From: Phocoena phocoena
Taxonomy: Eukaryota; Chordata; Mammalia; Artiodactyla; Phocoenidae
Assembly (NCBI RefSeq): GCF_963924675.1
Contig: NW_027077440.1
Span: 1,660,501 to 1,724,500 of the forward strand
DNA length: 64,000 nt
Direction of reading: 5' to 3'
The position numbers and the translations under genes are program-made. The notes beneath the pieces were generated by a model. That model saw only the letters and a program-made list of their open reading frames with translations, had not been told where the DNA came from and ran no database searches. How positions within the stretch are numbered: the first letter of the stretch is position 1; every line of letters starts with the position of its first letter. Shown here in pieces: positions 1 to 10,429 of the stretch.

Positions 1-3000
1 CAACTGAGGGCCCACGTCGCCAAGGTGACGTGTGACAGCCAGGTAAGAGTGACCTCACCGCAGAGGGCCTACCTCACAGAAGGGTGAGGAAAACAGCCAG
101 GATAAGACTCTCACCAGAGGGCCCACATCACCAAGGTGATCAGAACCAGGCAGGAGAGTCTTCACACCAGTGTGGCCACATCATAGAAAGGTGAGGAACC
201 CAGCACATGTGGCCTAAACCAGAAGACCCACATCTCCAAGGGGCTCGGAATGAGGCAGGCAGGAGTAGCCTCACAACACAGGGCCCATAGAATAAAAAAG
301 CTGAGGAATCCAGCAATGGGAACCTCCCAGCAGGCGGCCAAGAGCACCAAGTCTATGCGATTCAGGCCGCAGTAAACTCACAGCAGAAGGTCCACATCAT
401 GAAACTGCGAGCAACCCAGCCATTTGGACCTCAGAGCAGAAGGTCCACATCCCCAAGGTGTTGGGAGCATGGCAGGAGTGTCCTCACACCACTTAGCACA
501 TATCAGAAAATGTGGGTACCCAGCAGTTAGGGCCTGACGCCAGAGGGCCCTCATCACTGAGGGGAGGAGGCTCCCAGCATGTTCCAACTACCACAAGAGG
601 GCCCACGTCGCCAAGGCGGGGTGTGCCAGCCAGGCAGGAGTGACCTCACAGCAGACGGCCCACCTCAAAGAAGTGTGAGGAACCCAACCAGGATCAGACT
701 CTCACCAGAGGGCCCATATCACCAAGGGGACGGGAACCAGGCACGAGTGTCCTCACACCAGTGGGGCCACATCACTAAAAGATGAGGAAACTGGCACATG
801 TGGCCACAAACCAGAGGACCTACATCACCAAGGGGCTGGGAGTGACACAGGCAGGAGGAGCCTCCCAACACAGGGCCCAAAGAATAAAAAAGGTGAGGAA
901 CCCAGCAGTTGGAACTTCCCAGCAGGCGGCCCAGAGTACAGAGGCTATGGGATCTAGGAATGAGTGAACTAACACCAGAGAGCTAACATCAGGAAACTGT
1001 GAGCAACCCAGTCGTTGGAACCTCAGAGCAGAAGGCCCATATCGCCATGGGGATGGGAACATTTCACGAGTGTCCTGGCATCACTGGGCTCACATCAGAA
1101 AACCTGGGGAGCCCAGCAGTTAGAGCCTGACGCCAGAGGGACCTCATCACCGAGGATAGGAGTCTCCAAAAGGATCCAACTGCCACCAGAGGGCCGCCGT
1201 CACCAAGGCAATGGGAGCAAGCCAGGCAGGAGTTACCTCAGAGCACAGGGCCCACCTCACAGAACGGTAAGGAACCCAGCCAGGATCAGACTCTCACCAG
1301 AGGGACCACATCACCAAGGGGCTGAGAAACAGGCACGAGTGTCCTCACACCATTGGGGCCACATCATCGAAAGGTGAGGGACCCAGCACACGTGGCCTCA
1401 CACCAGAGGACACACATCACAAAGGGGCTGGGATTGAGGCAGGCAGGAGGAGCCTCAAAACAGAGGGCCCATAGAATAAAAAAGGTGAGGAATCCCGCAG
1501 TTGGAACCTCCCAGCAGGCGCCCAGGAGCAGCAAGCCTATGGGATCTAGGCCGGAATGAACGCACATCAGAGGGCCCTCATCATGAAACTGTGAGCACCC
1601 CAGCCGTTGGGACCTCAGAGCAGAAGGCCCAAATTCCCATGGGGTTGGGAACCTGACAGGAGTGTACTCGCACCACAGGTCGCACATCTGCAAATTTTGG
1701 GAGCCCAGGAGTTAGGGTCTGACGCAAGAGGGCCCTCATTACCGAGGGACGGAGACTCGCAGCAGACACCAACTCCCAACTGAGGGCCCACGTCACCAAG
1801 GTGATGTGTGCCAGCCAGGCAGGAGTGACCTCACCGCAGAGGGCCTACCTCACAGAAGGGTGAGGAAACCAGCCAGGATAAGACTCTCACCAGAGGGCCC
1901 ACATCACCAAGGGGATCGGAACCAGGCAGGAGGGTCCTCACACCAGTGTGGCCACATTATAGAAAGGTGAGGAACCCAGAACATGTGGCCTAATACAGGG
2001 GACCCACATCTCCAAGGGGCTAGGAGTGAGGCAAGCAGGAGTATCCTCACAAAACAGAGCCCACAGAATAAAAGTTGTGAGGAATCCAGCAGTTGGAACC
2101 GGCCAGTAGGCCGCCCAGAGCACAGAGTCTATGGGATCCAGGCCACAGCAAACTCACAGCAGAGGTCCCACATCATGAAACTGTGAGCAACCCAGCGGAT
2201 GGGACCTCAGAGCAGAAGGCCCACATCCCTATGGGGATGGGAACCTGACAGGAGTGTCCTCGGCCCACTTCCACGAATCAGAAAATGTGGGAACACAGCA
2301 GTTAGGACCTGAGGCCAGAGGACCCTCATCACCGAGGGGAGGAGGCTCCCAGCAGGCTCCAACTGCCACCATAAGGCCGATGTCACCAAGGCGGTGTGTG
2401 TCAACCAGGCAGGAGTGACCTCAGAGCAGAAAGCCCACCTCACAGAAGTGTGAGGAACCCAACAAGGATCAGACTGTCACCAGAGGGCCAACATCACCAA
2501 GGGAATGGGAACCAGGCAGGAGTGTCCTCACACCAGTGGGGCTACATCACCATAATTTGAGGGACCCAGCACACGTGGCCTGAAACCTGAGGACACACAT
2601 CACCAAGGGGCTGGGAGTGAGGCAGGCCGGAGGATCCTCCAAACAGAGGGACCATAGAATAAAAAAGGTGAGGAATCCCACAGTTGGAACCTCCGGCAGG
2701 CAGAAAGGAGCAGCGAGGCTATGGGATCTAGGCCGGAGTGAACTCACACCAGAGGGCCCTCATCATGAAACTGTGAGCAACACAGCCGTTGGGACCTCAG
2801 AGCAGAAGGCTCACATCCCCATGGGGATGGGAACCTGACAGGAGTGTCCTTGCACCACTTAGCACAAATCAGAAAATGTGGGAACCCAGCAGTTAGGGCC
2901 TGAGGCCAGAGGGCCCTCATCACCGAGAGGAGGAGGCTCCCAGCAGGCTCCAACTGCCACCATATGGCCGACGTTGCCAAGGCGGGGTGTGCCAGCCAGG

Positions 3001-4127
3001 CAGGAGTGACCTCAGAGCAGAGGGCCCATCTCACAGAAGGGTGAGGAACCTAACCAGGATCAGACTCTCACCAGAGGGCCAACATCACCAAGGTGATGGG
3101 AACCAGGCAAGACTGTCCTAACAGCAGTGGGGCCAACATCACCAAGGGAATGGGAACCAGGCAAGAGTGTCCTCACACCAGTGTGGCCACATTATAGAAA
3201 GGTGAGGAACACAGCACATGTGGCCTCAAACAAGGGGACACACATCACGAAGGGGCTGGGAGTGAGGCATGCAGGAGGAGACACACAACCGAGGGCCCAT
3301 AGAATAAAAAAGGTGAGGAATCGAGAAGTTGGAAACTCCAAGCTAGAGGCCCAGAGCACTGACACTATGGGATACAGGCCAGAGTGAACACACAGCAAAG
3401 GCCCCACATCATGAAACTGTGAGCAACCCAGTAGTTGGGACCACAGAACAGAAGTCCCACATGCCCATGGGGATGGGAACCTGGCAGGAGTGACTCGCAC
3501 CACTGGGCACACATCAGAAAATGTGTGGAGCCCAGCACTTAGGGCCTGACACCAGAAGGCCCTCATCACTGAGGGGAGGAGGCCCCAGCACGCTCCAACT
3601 GCCACCAGAGGGTCTACGTCGCCAAGGCGACGTGCGCCAGCCAGGCAGGATTGACCTCACAGCAGAGGGCCCACATCATGAAAGTGTGAGCAACCCAGCC
3701 GTTAGGACCTCAGAACAGAAGGCCCACACGCTCATGAGGATGGGAACCTGGCAGGAGTGCCCTCGCACCACTTAGCACGTATCAGAAAATGTGGGAACCC
3801 CGCCGTTACGGCCTGACGCCAGAGGGCCTCATCACCGAGGGAAGGAGGCTCCCAGCAGGCTCCAACTGCCACCAGGGTGCCGAAGTCAGCAAGGCGGGTT
3901 GTGCCAGCCAGGCAGGAGTGACCTCAGGGAAGAGGGCTCACCTCACAGATGTGTGAGGAACCCAACCAGGATCAGAGTCTCACCAGAGGGCCCACATCAC
4001 CAAGGGGATGGGAACCAGGCAGGAGTGTCCACACACCAGTGGGGCCACATCATCAAAAGATGAGGAACCCATCACATATGGCCTCAAACCTGAGGACATA
4101 CATCACCATGTGGCTGGGAGTGAGGCA
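1..4127. repeat. GC-rich 591-bp tandem array (mega-repeat copy 1)
   Basis: About seven tandem copies of a unit of about 591 bp. The landmark AGACTCTCAC recurs at 105, 696, 1288, 1881, 2471 and 3062, and as AGAGTCTCAC at 3974, giving periods of 590-593 bp and a last interval of 912 bp. Each unit consists of about six degenerate blocks of roughly 100 bp. Most blocks open with a version of AGAGGGCCCACATCACCAAG and carry GTGAGGAACCCAGCA or GTGTCCTCACACCAG phrases. The 912-bp interval (3062-3974) is one unit plus a partial unit in which non-adjacent blocks are fused near 3,650-3,690. Short open frames follow the period and are not coding. I do not recognise this family. The array ends where satellite homology begins near 4,128. 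Confidence 0.9.
3077..3184. repeat. 54-bp direct duplication inside the 591-bp array
   Basis: GGCCAACATCACCAAGG starts at 3,077 and again at 3,131, so a 54-bp stretch is duplicated in tandem with a few differences. The same duplication appears in mega-repeat copy 2 near 47,499 and 47,552, so it predates the large duplication. Confidence 0.75.
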
Positions 4128-5251
4128 GGTATCTGGAGGGGCACATTTAACTCTAATTTCCCACCAGGAAGAGGAATTAACCAAAGGCTCAGAGTGCCGT
4201 GCCGGACCCTGATTATGGCCGGAAGAAAACCTGCAGTTTTGTGGCCAGCTTACAAGGAAGCGAGTTAAGAAAGGAGCTCAGGGGCACTGTAATTCACAAA
4301 CCTGCAGAGATAAATGACAGCTATTGGCAAAAATATATCGAAATAAGTCTGCAAAGAGGACTTGAAAACGAGGCAGAATTGCAGGAATCATATTTCAAGA
4401 GGTAGATTGGAATTGCATTTAAAGCATATGAAAAGCGGCAGATCTTTGACAGTGATGCACATGGACAAAAAGTGCGTATACATTTTTCCTGAATATATTC
4501 AGGAAAAAACGCATATGAACATTTTGGCCAACCAAGCACTCCAGCAATGGAAATCCACACTACAATGAAGTCACATTTCCCATTCGTCAAAAAGGCCATC
4601 TGAATAAAGTGTAAAAACCAGAAACACAGGACAGGCCATGGAGAACAGGGAGCCGTGTTATGCTGATGGGCGGGATGTAAATTGCCAACAGACACTCTGG
4701 AGATGTTCATGGTGTATCCTGAAACATCTAAAAAACAAAGCTACAGAGCCTAGGGCACTTCCACTTTTGGCCCTATAGCTTAGGAAAATTAAAATCAACA
4801 AGACACAGCCAACACAAAATTTAGGGCTGCTGTGTTTACAAGAACCTCGAGTCCAGTACAAATTAAATATCCCAGAAAGAAAAAAAATGGATAAAGAAGT
4901 TGTGCTACTTACATACAACGGAATATCACTCAGCAATGAAATCAATGTCATCAGGCCTGTAGCAGCAAATTGAGTGGATTTAATTATGATGATTCTAAGA
5001 GAAATATGTCACACAAAGAAAGATAATTATCATAAGATATCACTAATAGAGGGAGTGTAAACTTGGCTACACATAAACCGAATTACAAAACCGAACAGTC
5101 TCACATTTAGATAAAAAGCTTATGCTTGCTTAAGGGGAAAGTTGAGTTGGGCTGCTGTATAAAAACAGATTGAAATTAGCACACATACCATTCCATAAGC
5201 CAAATACGTAATAAACAAGACCTACTCTTTGCTCAACGAAATAGACTCATC
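4128..5251 (+). repeat. Isolated, diverged 1,746-bp satellite unit (5' part)
   Basis: Satellite homology begins at GGTATCTGG (regular units have GGTGTCTGC at this phase). It runs through a degenerate palindrome (about 4,460-4,531, centre GAATATATTC at 4,491) and the L1-derived part as far as CTTTGCTCAACGAAATAGAC. It then meets a second, better preserved L1 segment at about 5,252. It is much more diverged than units of the main array, as expected for a solitary unit outside homogenisation. Boundaries are by eye. Confidence 0.8.
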
Positions 5252-5975
5252 CATGGTGTATCACCTCACACCTATTAGAATGGGCATCATCAGAAAATCT
5301 ACAAACAACAAATGCTGGAAACGGTGTGGAGATAAGGAATCCTCTTCCACTATTGTTGGGAACGTAAATTGATACAGTCACTGTGGAGAACATTATGGAG
5401 TTTCTTATAAAACTAAGAATAGAATTACCATATGATACAGCAATCCCTCTACTGGGCATATACCCAGACAAAACCATAAATCAAAAAGAGACATTCACCA
5501 CAATGTTCATTGCATCACTATTTACACTATCCAGGAAATGGAAGCAACCTAAATGCCCACAGACAGACGAATGCATAAAGATGTGGTACATATATAAAAT
5601 GGAATATTACTAAGCCATAAAAAGGAATGAAATTGGGACATTTGTAGAGACGTTGATGGATCTAGAGACTGTCATACAGAGTGAAGTAAGTCAGAAAGAG
5701 AAAAACAAATCTTGTATATTAATGCCTATATGTGGAACCTAGAAAAATTGTACAGATGAACCGTTTTGCAAGGCAGAAATAGAGCAACACATGTATACAA
5801 CAAACGTATGGACAACAAGGGGGGAAAGCTGTTGGGGATGGTGGTGGGAGGAGTTGAGGTATTGGGATTGGTATGTATACATTTATATGTATAAAGTAGA
5901 TAACCAAAAACAACCTGCTGTATAAAAATATAAAATTAAATTCAAAATAAAAAAATAAAATTAAAAAAAGTAAAA
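5252..5975 (+). mobile_element. 5'-truncated L1 3' end (ORF2 C-terminus, 3' UTR, A-rich tail)
   Basis: From TGTATCACCTCACACC onward this follows mammalian L1. It includes the ORF2 C-terminal region, where the LLGIYPDKT phrase is readable around 5,450, then the region ending IQSEVSQKEK, a short 3' UTR, and an A-rich tail at about 5,925-5,975. The reading frame is broken and 5'-truncated, so no functional protein remains. I found no clear target-site duplication. The element is shared with copy 2 (offset 44,422). Confidence 0.88.
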
Positions 5976-7524
5976 CAGAAAAAATATTCTTCCCTTCACA
6001 TACATGTATTTATATGAATAAATTATTTCCATGCTTATATCTGTAAATACACAAAAGAGGAATAAAATCTACCTTGAACCAAAAACGAAAAAAAGATAAA
6101 AAAGAACAGAACCCACCAGTTACACAGAGGAAAACCGTTTCAGGGCACTTGCTCCAATTGCAAACAATTCTGAAGTTGGTCAGTGGTGGGGAATCATCTC
6201 CCATTCAGCCAGCATGCTCCTCGCAACAAGTGTCCTCACTGCAAAGCTGGGGGACCGTGCCGAGGTATCTGTGAGTAAACGTGGGCCGAGCCCCAGGCCA
6301 GCTGCTGCTGAAATGTTCCCACCCTTCCAAGGCTAAACACCTGAATATGTACAAGGACTTGAAAACCTAGAGGAAGGGCCATGGAGCCACATGAGGGACA
6401 GCATGCCAGCCGACTTGGTGCCTGCAGGCCAGCCAGGATGGTCCTGGCCCTGGGTGCTCTTCTGGAAGCTCTCCATTTCCCTGCCTGAGATACCCCTGCT
6501 GTCCCGGCCCCCACTGCTTTCTTCCTTCCTCACCTGTGCCCAGGGAGAAATTCCAGCGGCAGGTGTGGGTGACACATCCTCTTCTTTAGCAGGTAGCATC
6601 TTGGCAACTGCTGCAGAAAGTCCAGCAGAGCCCCACTCACACTGGGACACCCACAAAGCCGTGGCCTCTCACTCCCTCCCACCAGCCCAGCCCCGAGACT
6701 GCTGACAGGGCAGAGAAAATGGCGTCAGGCACAGCTGCAGGGGCTCTTGCTGCCTGGAGCGGTCTTTATATTGATCTCAACCCAGGCACACCTGGGGAGG
6801 GCTGGCCGGCACGGTCAGGCTTCCCAAGCCAACCAATAATCACCCCTCAGGGGCTCACAGTTGCTGAAAATGGAACTTGCTGAATTGGCCAGGTCCAAGG
6901 AACAGGTGTGGGCTCCTGAGAGTCAGGATAGACAAGGGGCTGCAGCTCTGGCTTGTTTTCTAATTATATTATCTGGCCCATGAGTGGGAGACAACTTCAA
7001 GAAAACCCTCTCCTAATGAGAGGAACCCAGGAGTCAGGGAGAGGAGGGGTGGGTGGTGGTTGGAGACAGAGGCCTGGTGCCCCGGGTGCAGTGGAAGTCT
7101 CTGGAAGACCAGGTGGAGGAGGCCGCACAGAGTGATGCCCAGGGTCACAGACCTGTCAGAGCTGCTGTTTGTTAGTTCAAGTCCTGCTCTGAGGTGCTCT
7201 GTGTCAGATCTGAGCGACAGGTGAGCTGGGAGTGCTCTGCAATGAGGGCTATGTGCACGGTTCCTGTGTGCCCAGCCCTGCCAAGGTACCTGCAAGGGTA
7301 GCTCTGTATCCTGGGAGGGGCCTGACCACGGGAGCCCCATGGACTGCAGAGGACCTGCCCAGGGAATCCCATATCCTGGGAGGGGCCTGAACACGAGAGC
7401 CCCGTGGGCTGGGGTGGGGGTAGGGTACCTGCCCAGGTGAGCTCCATATCCTGGGATTGGCCTGACCTCGAGAGCCCCATGGGCTGCTGGAGTCCTGGTA
7501 AAGGATGTCAGGACAGTCAGTGAA
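5976..7524. other. Unrecognised segment, GC-rich from about 6,240
   Basis: No repeat family or gene was recognised. 5,976-6,240 is AT-rich and includes an A-rich patch near 6,080-6,110 that could be an old retroposon tail. 6,240-7,500 is GC-rich with ordinary mammalian-looking sequence. Open frames here (for example 6,391-6,705 + and 6,969-7,529 -) have no recognisable domain. The segment is carried in both mega-repeat copies, so if it came from a gene neighbourhood it has been multiplied. Exon fragments cannot be excluded. Confidence 0.5.
7307..7490 (+). repeat. Three-copy minisatellite, period about 65-75 bp
   Basis: TATCCTGGGA recurs at 7,307, 7,372 and 7,447. Each copy is followed by a version of GGCCTGACCACGGGAGCCCC. 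Copies are imperfect, and the spacing differs (65 and 75 bp). The array is repeated in mega-repeat copy 2 at 51,729. Confidence 0.8.
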
Positions 7525-8520
7525 GCCACTGAGGATATACCTCCAGTAGTTCCTAAATCCTACACCCTGCTGGTCATTCTACCAACCACCAGGACTTGGT
7601 ATTCTGTATTAGTCTTCACTGATGCCTTCTTTTGTATTCCATTAGTCCCAGAGTCACAAGAAATTTTGGCTTGTGAGTGACAGGACTCAACATACAACTA
7701 AAACAATACTTCCAGGCTGTCTTGCCCCAAGGGTTCAAAAATTCCCACACCATCTTTGGGGAAAGCTCAGCTAAAGACCTAAAAGTTCTACCTCTGGAAA
7801 AGGAAACACTCCTTCAATATTCAGACGACATTCTGATCGCCAGCCCTACTAAGGAGGCCTCAGAACTACCAAGCCAATAAAGGATAGAAGTTGTCCATGT
7901 AAAAGCTCAAGTATCACAGACTACAGTGACCTGCCTGGGCTTCATTCTCACAGAAGGTCGGAGAAGCCCATCCCAGGAAAGGGAAGAAACAATTTACAGC
8001 CTTACCCCTTTCTGAAACTAGAAGACAGCTTAGGGGTTCCTGGGGAAGCCAGGGTTTCCTGCCTCTGGATCCCTAACTACAGTCTACTAGCTGGGCCTCT
8101 ATATGAAACACAGAAAGGAAAAGATGATGATCCTTTTGAATAGAATCCAGAAGTGGCCTTTCAAGAATGGAAAGAGCAGTCAATTCAAACCCTTGCCCTG
8201 GAACTCCCTAATTTAGCTAAACCCTTTGACCTTTACATTCCTGGTGAAAGGTGAATCGCCATTGGAGTATTAGTGCAAAAACTGGGACCACTTGAAATGG
8301 AACAATGCAAGAATGCCATCCAGGTAGGATAAACTATGGTCACCAAGGGGCTTGGCCCACCGCCACATCTGGCCAAGATACTGGTGGTATCTGAAAACCT
8401 GGAAATCAGCAGCCCAAAAGGCCACCTCCCTTCTAAGGGAAACGGACCCCACGTGGTGATCCTAACCCCCAACCATGCCCTGAAGTTGCAGGGTTTGCTC
8501 CGTGGGCACACTGACCTCGA
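7525..8520 (+). pseudogene. Class I (gammaretrovirus-like) ERV pol remnant
   Basis: Reading across several plus-strand frames gives reverse transcriptase landmarks in order. DAFFCIPL is near 7,620, LPQGFKNS near 7,725, and the polymerase active-site stretch QYSDDILIA near 7,818. Thumb and connection-like sequence follows around 7,990-8,220, and the start of an RNase H-like region (GVLVQKLGP) lies near 8,265. Integrase C-terminal-like residues (GPHVVILTP) appear near 8,448, so most of RNase H and the integrase core appear to be missing. Frameshifts and stops, for example after 7,880, show it is dead. These landmarks are typical of gammaretrovirus-like ERVs. The closest family is unknown to me. 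Confidence 0.85.
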
Positions 8521-9100
8521 TTGAGGAAGCCCTCCAACTCCAACCTCCAGAGAGATAACCGGGGGCAACGGGGCACCATGATGACCCGTGTGACCATCAC
8601 TTGACCTGAAGTTTCTCTCATAAAACAACAAGAGTGTGTCCCAAAAGAGTAGACTACTGCTTGCAGTACTTACTGTACCCAGATGGGAGCTAATAATCTT
8701 GGCGGGGGAACCGTATATCATGTTGTCACCATAGAAAAGCCTACAGACACCCTGATGATGGTGGCCAATAAGACCGGCTGGACTCCTGTTTACTTCCAAA
8801 GGCTCTTGACTCAGTGACCATCATGATCCTTCATCACCACTGACCCTGGACTGTCTGGGAGCTGAGCGGGCAGGATCCTGACACCTGGTGCTGTTTTTAC
8901 GTTAATTCAGGGGCCTAATGGAAGAAAGCGCAGACTGTTGGTCAGAGCATCTAGGCTGGCAGAAACGGTCAGTCAGAGCATCTAGGCTGGCAGAAACGGT
9001 CAGCCTAAGGTGGCCGAACAAATGTGGGGTGGAGTGAAACTGGACCTCACAGCGCCACTGCACATCTCCTTTCTGGACCCTTAAAGGTCATTAGAATCTA
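8521..9100 (+). pseudogene. ERV env remnant (transmembrane-subunit region)
   Basis: Downstream of the integrase-like tail the plus strand encodes CCFYVNS near 8,889-8,911. This resembles the conserved cysteine region of gammaretroviral TM subunits. Flanking sequence is short, frame-broken and largely unrecognisable. The surface subunit is not identifiable and there is no intact frame. The position between pol and the LTR-like segment supports the env call. Confidence 0.6.
8941..9002 (+). repeat. Perfect 31-bp tandem duplication
   Basis: A 31-bp stretch starting GTCAGAGCATCTAGG occurs at 8,941-8,971 and again without change at 8,972-9,002, inside the env remnant. The duplication is also present in copy 2 (53,363-53,424). 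Confidence 0.95.
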
Positions 9101-9299
9101 TAACACTTCCAATACTGGTGCTCAGGCGGACGAGCAGGGAGGCAGGAGGCCTGGGGACAATCAACGTCACCTGGAGGCTGCTGGGGAGAATTTCTGACCC
9201 TCGCCCACGGGTATGAAGCCTCCTAACTCAGCACTCAGCAGTTACAGAAGAAGGGTCTGCACCCGCAGCACTCCAAGAATGAGGAAAGGGACAAAAGGC

Positions 9300-9775
9300 A
9301 GAAGAGAAGTTTGTCCCAGGCAAAGCCCCTTAAAAATGCCTGGGAGATAAAAATAGAATCTGGGCAATAAAATAAAGTCTAACCATTTTTATCCTTTGTG
9401 CTTTGTCTAATTTCAGGTGCTCCTAGGGTCCCGCATACAGAGGTTCCACACCCGGCACTTCAGACCAGATTTCCTAGAGCAGAATGGCTCGATGACACGT
9501 CAGCTCCTGGGGCCCAGTTCAGACTCCGTGACATAGAGCCTGAGCTGCAGCCAACCAGGTCCTCGAGAGCTCAGCCCCCTCCCTCCCAGTGACTCTGACA
9601 GGATCTCTACACAGCAGCCCAGCCCACAGCCCACAGGGTAGCACCTCTCCATTCTCTGATCAAAATATAAAGTTTCCTTTGCTTTTGAACCAAACTCAGT
9701 CTCGATCTATTGGCTCCAATGACACTGGGCAGGGGGACACTTGTTGGCGTCCACTCTGGAGGATCAGTAACAGAA
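9300..9775 (+). mobile_element. Putative 3' LTR of the ERV
   Basis: This follows the env remnant and has LTR-like composition: an AATAAAATAAAG cluster near 9,366 and a second AT-rich ATATAAAGTTTCC stretch near 9,664. Near 9,725 there is a GGGCAGGGGGACACTTG phrase like the end of a U5 region. No second LTR is recognisable in the window, so the boundaries and the LTR call are inferences from position and composition. Confidence 0.45.
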
Positions 9776-10094
9776 ATTGAGACCATTGTAACTTCAATGA
9801 ACAGATGTGTGAGCCAAACTGTAATTAACATAGAACAGTGTATAAGGCTCGGGTAAAATAAGATGTTTCTAACACTTCCATTTGATATTTCCATCACTTT
9901 CTTATAAGCAAGTTCAGTGAAAAGGTTTGTCTTCTTTGTCAGGTCAATATTAGAGAAACAAAGTGATTTCTTTCCAAGGATGTACATCTAATAATCTTGG
10001 TTAAAGCTTCAATCTTGTTTTAAATGCTTTTGCATTGAAAATGATACCTCTCTTTCAGCTCCCCCATTTCTGAGAAGCATAAAATCTTATAATT
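9776..10094. other. Unrecognised AT-rich sequence
   Basis: No repeat family, RNA gene or coding domain was recognised. The minus-strand open frame that crosses it (9,607-9,987) also crosses the putative LTR and has no recognisable domain. Confidence 0.5.
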
Positions 10095-10275
10095 TATTAT
10101 TACCAAAGGGAAATGGTAGGAGGAGGGATAAATTAACAGTTTGGGATTAACACATACACACTGCTATGTATGAAATCATCAGCAAGGAACTACTGTATAG
10201 CACAGGGAACTACACTCAATATTTTGCAATAACCTATAAGGGGAAATGATCTGAAAAAGAATAGATATTTTTATT
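10095..10275 (+). mobile_element. L1 3' UTR fragment
   Basis: GGATAAATTAACAGTTTGGG, then CTACTGTATAGCACAGGGAA near 10,191, then a CAATAACCTATAAG phrase follow the 3' UTR typical of ruminant and cetacean L1. Neither end of the element is intact. About 150 bp of unrecognised sequence separates it from the satellite. Confidence 0.8.
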
Positions 10276-10429
10276 GACATCATCCATCAATGACAGTAAA
10301 AATGGAATCTAAGGGAAGAAGTGGTGAGTGCTTCTGACCCTGAAGACTTCAATCATCTAAAGTTTGGACTCTGCCTACTTCCCAAGGCCCTTAATGAACA
10401 TATGTGTAGCCGTAGCTTAAAAATTTCCC

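Noticed and set aside
1015..1377. Open frames throughout the 591-bp array, including 120 codons here
   Set aside because: They recur with the repeat period, have biased low-information composition, occur in both strands and lack any recognised domain.
1..4127. CRISPR-like array
   Set aside because: Units are about 591 bp with degenerate 100-bp blocks and no constant short repeat with unique spacers; the genome is mammalian.
6391..6705. Possible exon or small protein in the GC-rich segment (also 6,969-7,529 minus)
   Set aside because: No domain, no convincing splice context and overlapping frames on both strands, as expected in GC-rich DNA. The retained identity in copy 2 is explained by recent duplication.
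5976..10094. Search for tRNA-derived SINEs of the cetacean CHR type and for tRNA genes
   Set aside because: No A-box/B-box arrangement or SINE body was recognised in the non-satellite segments.
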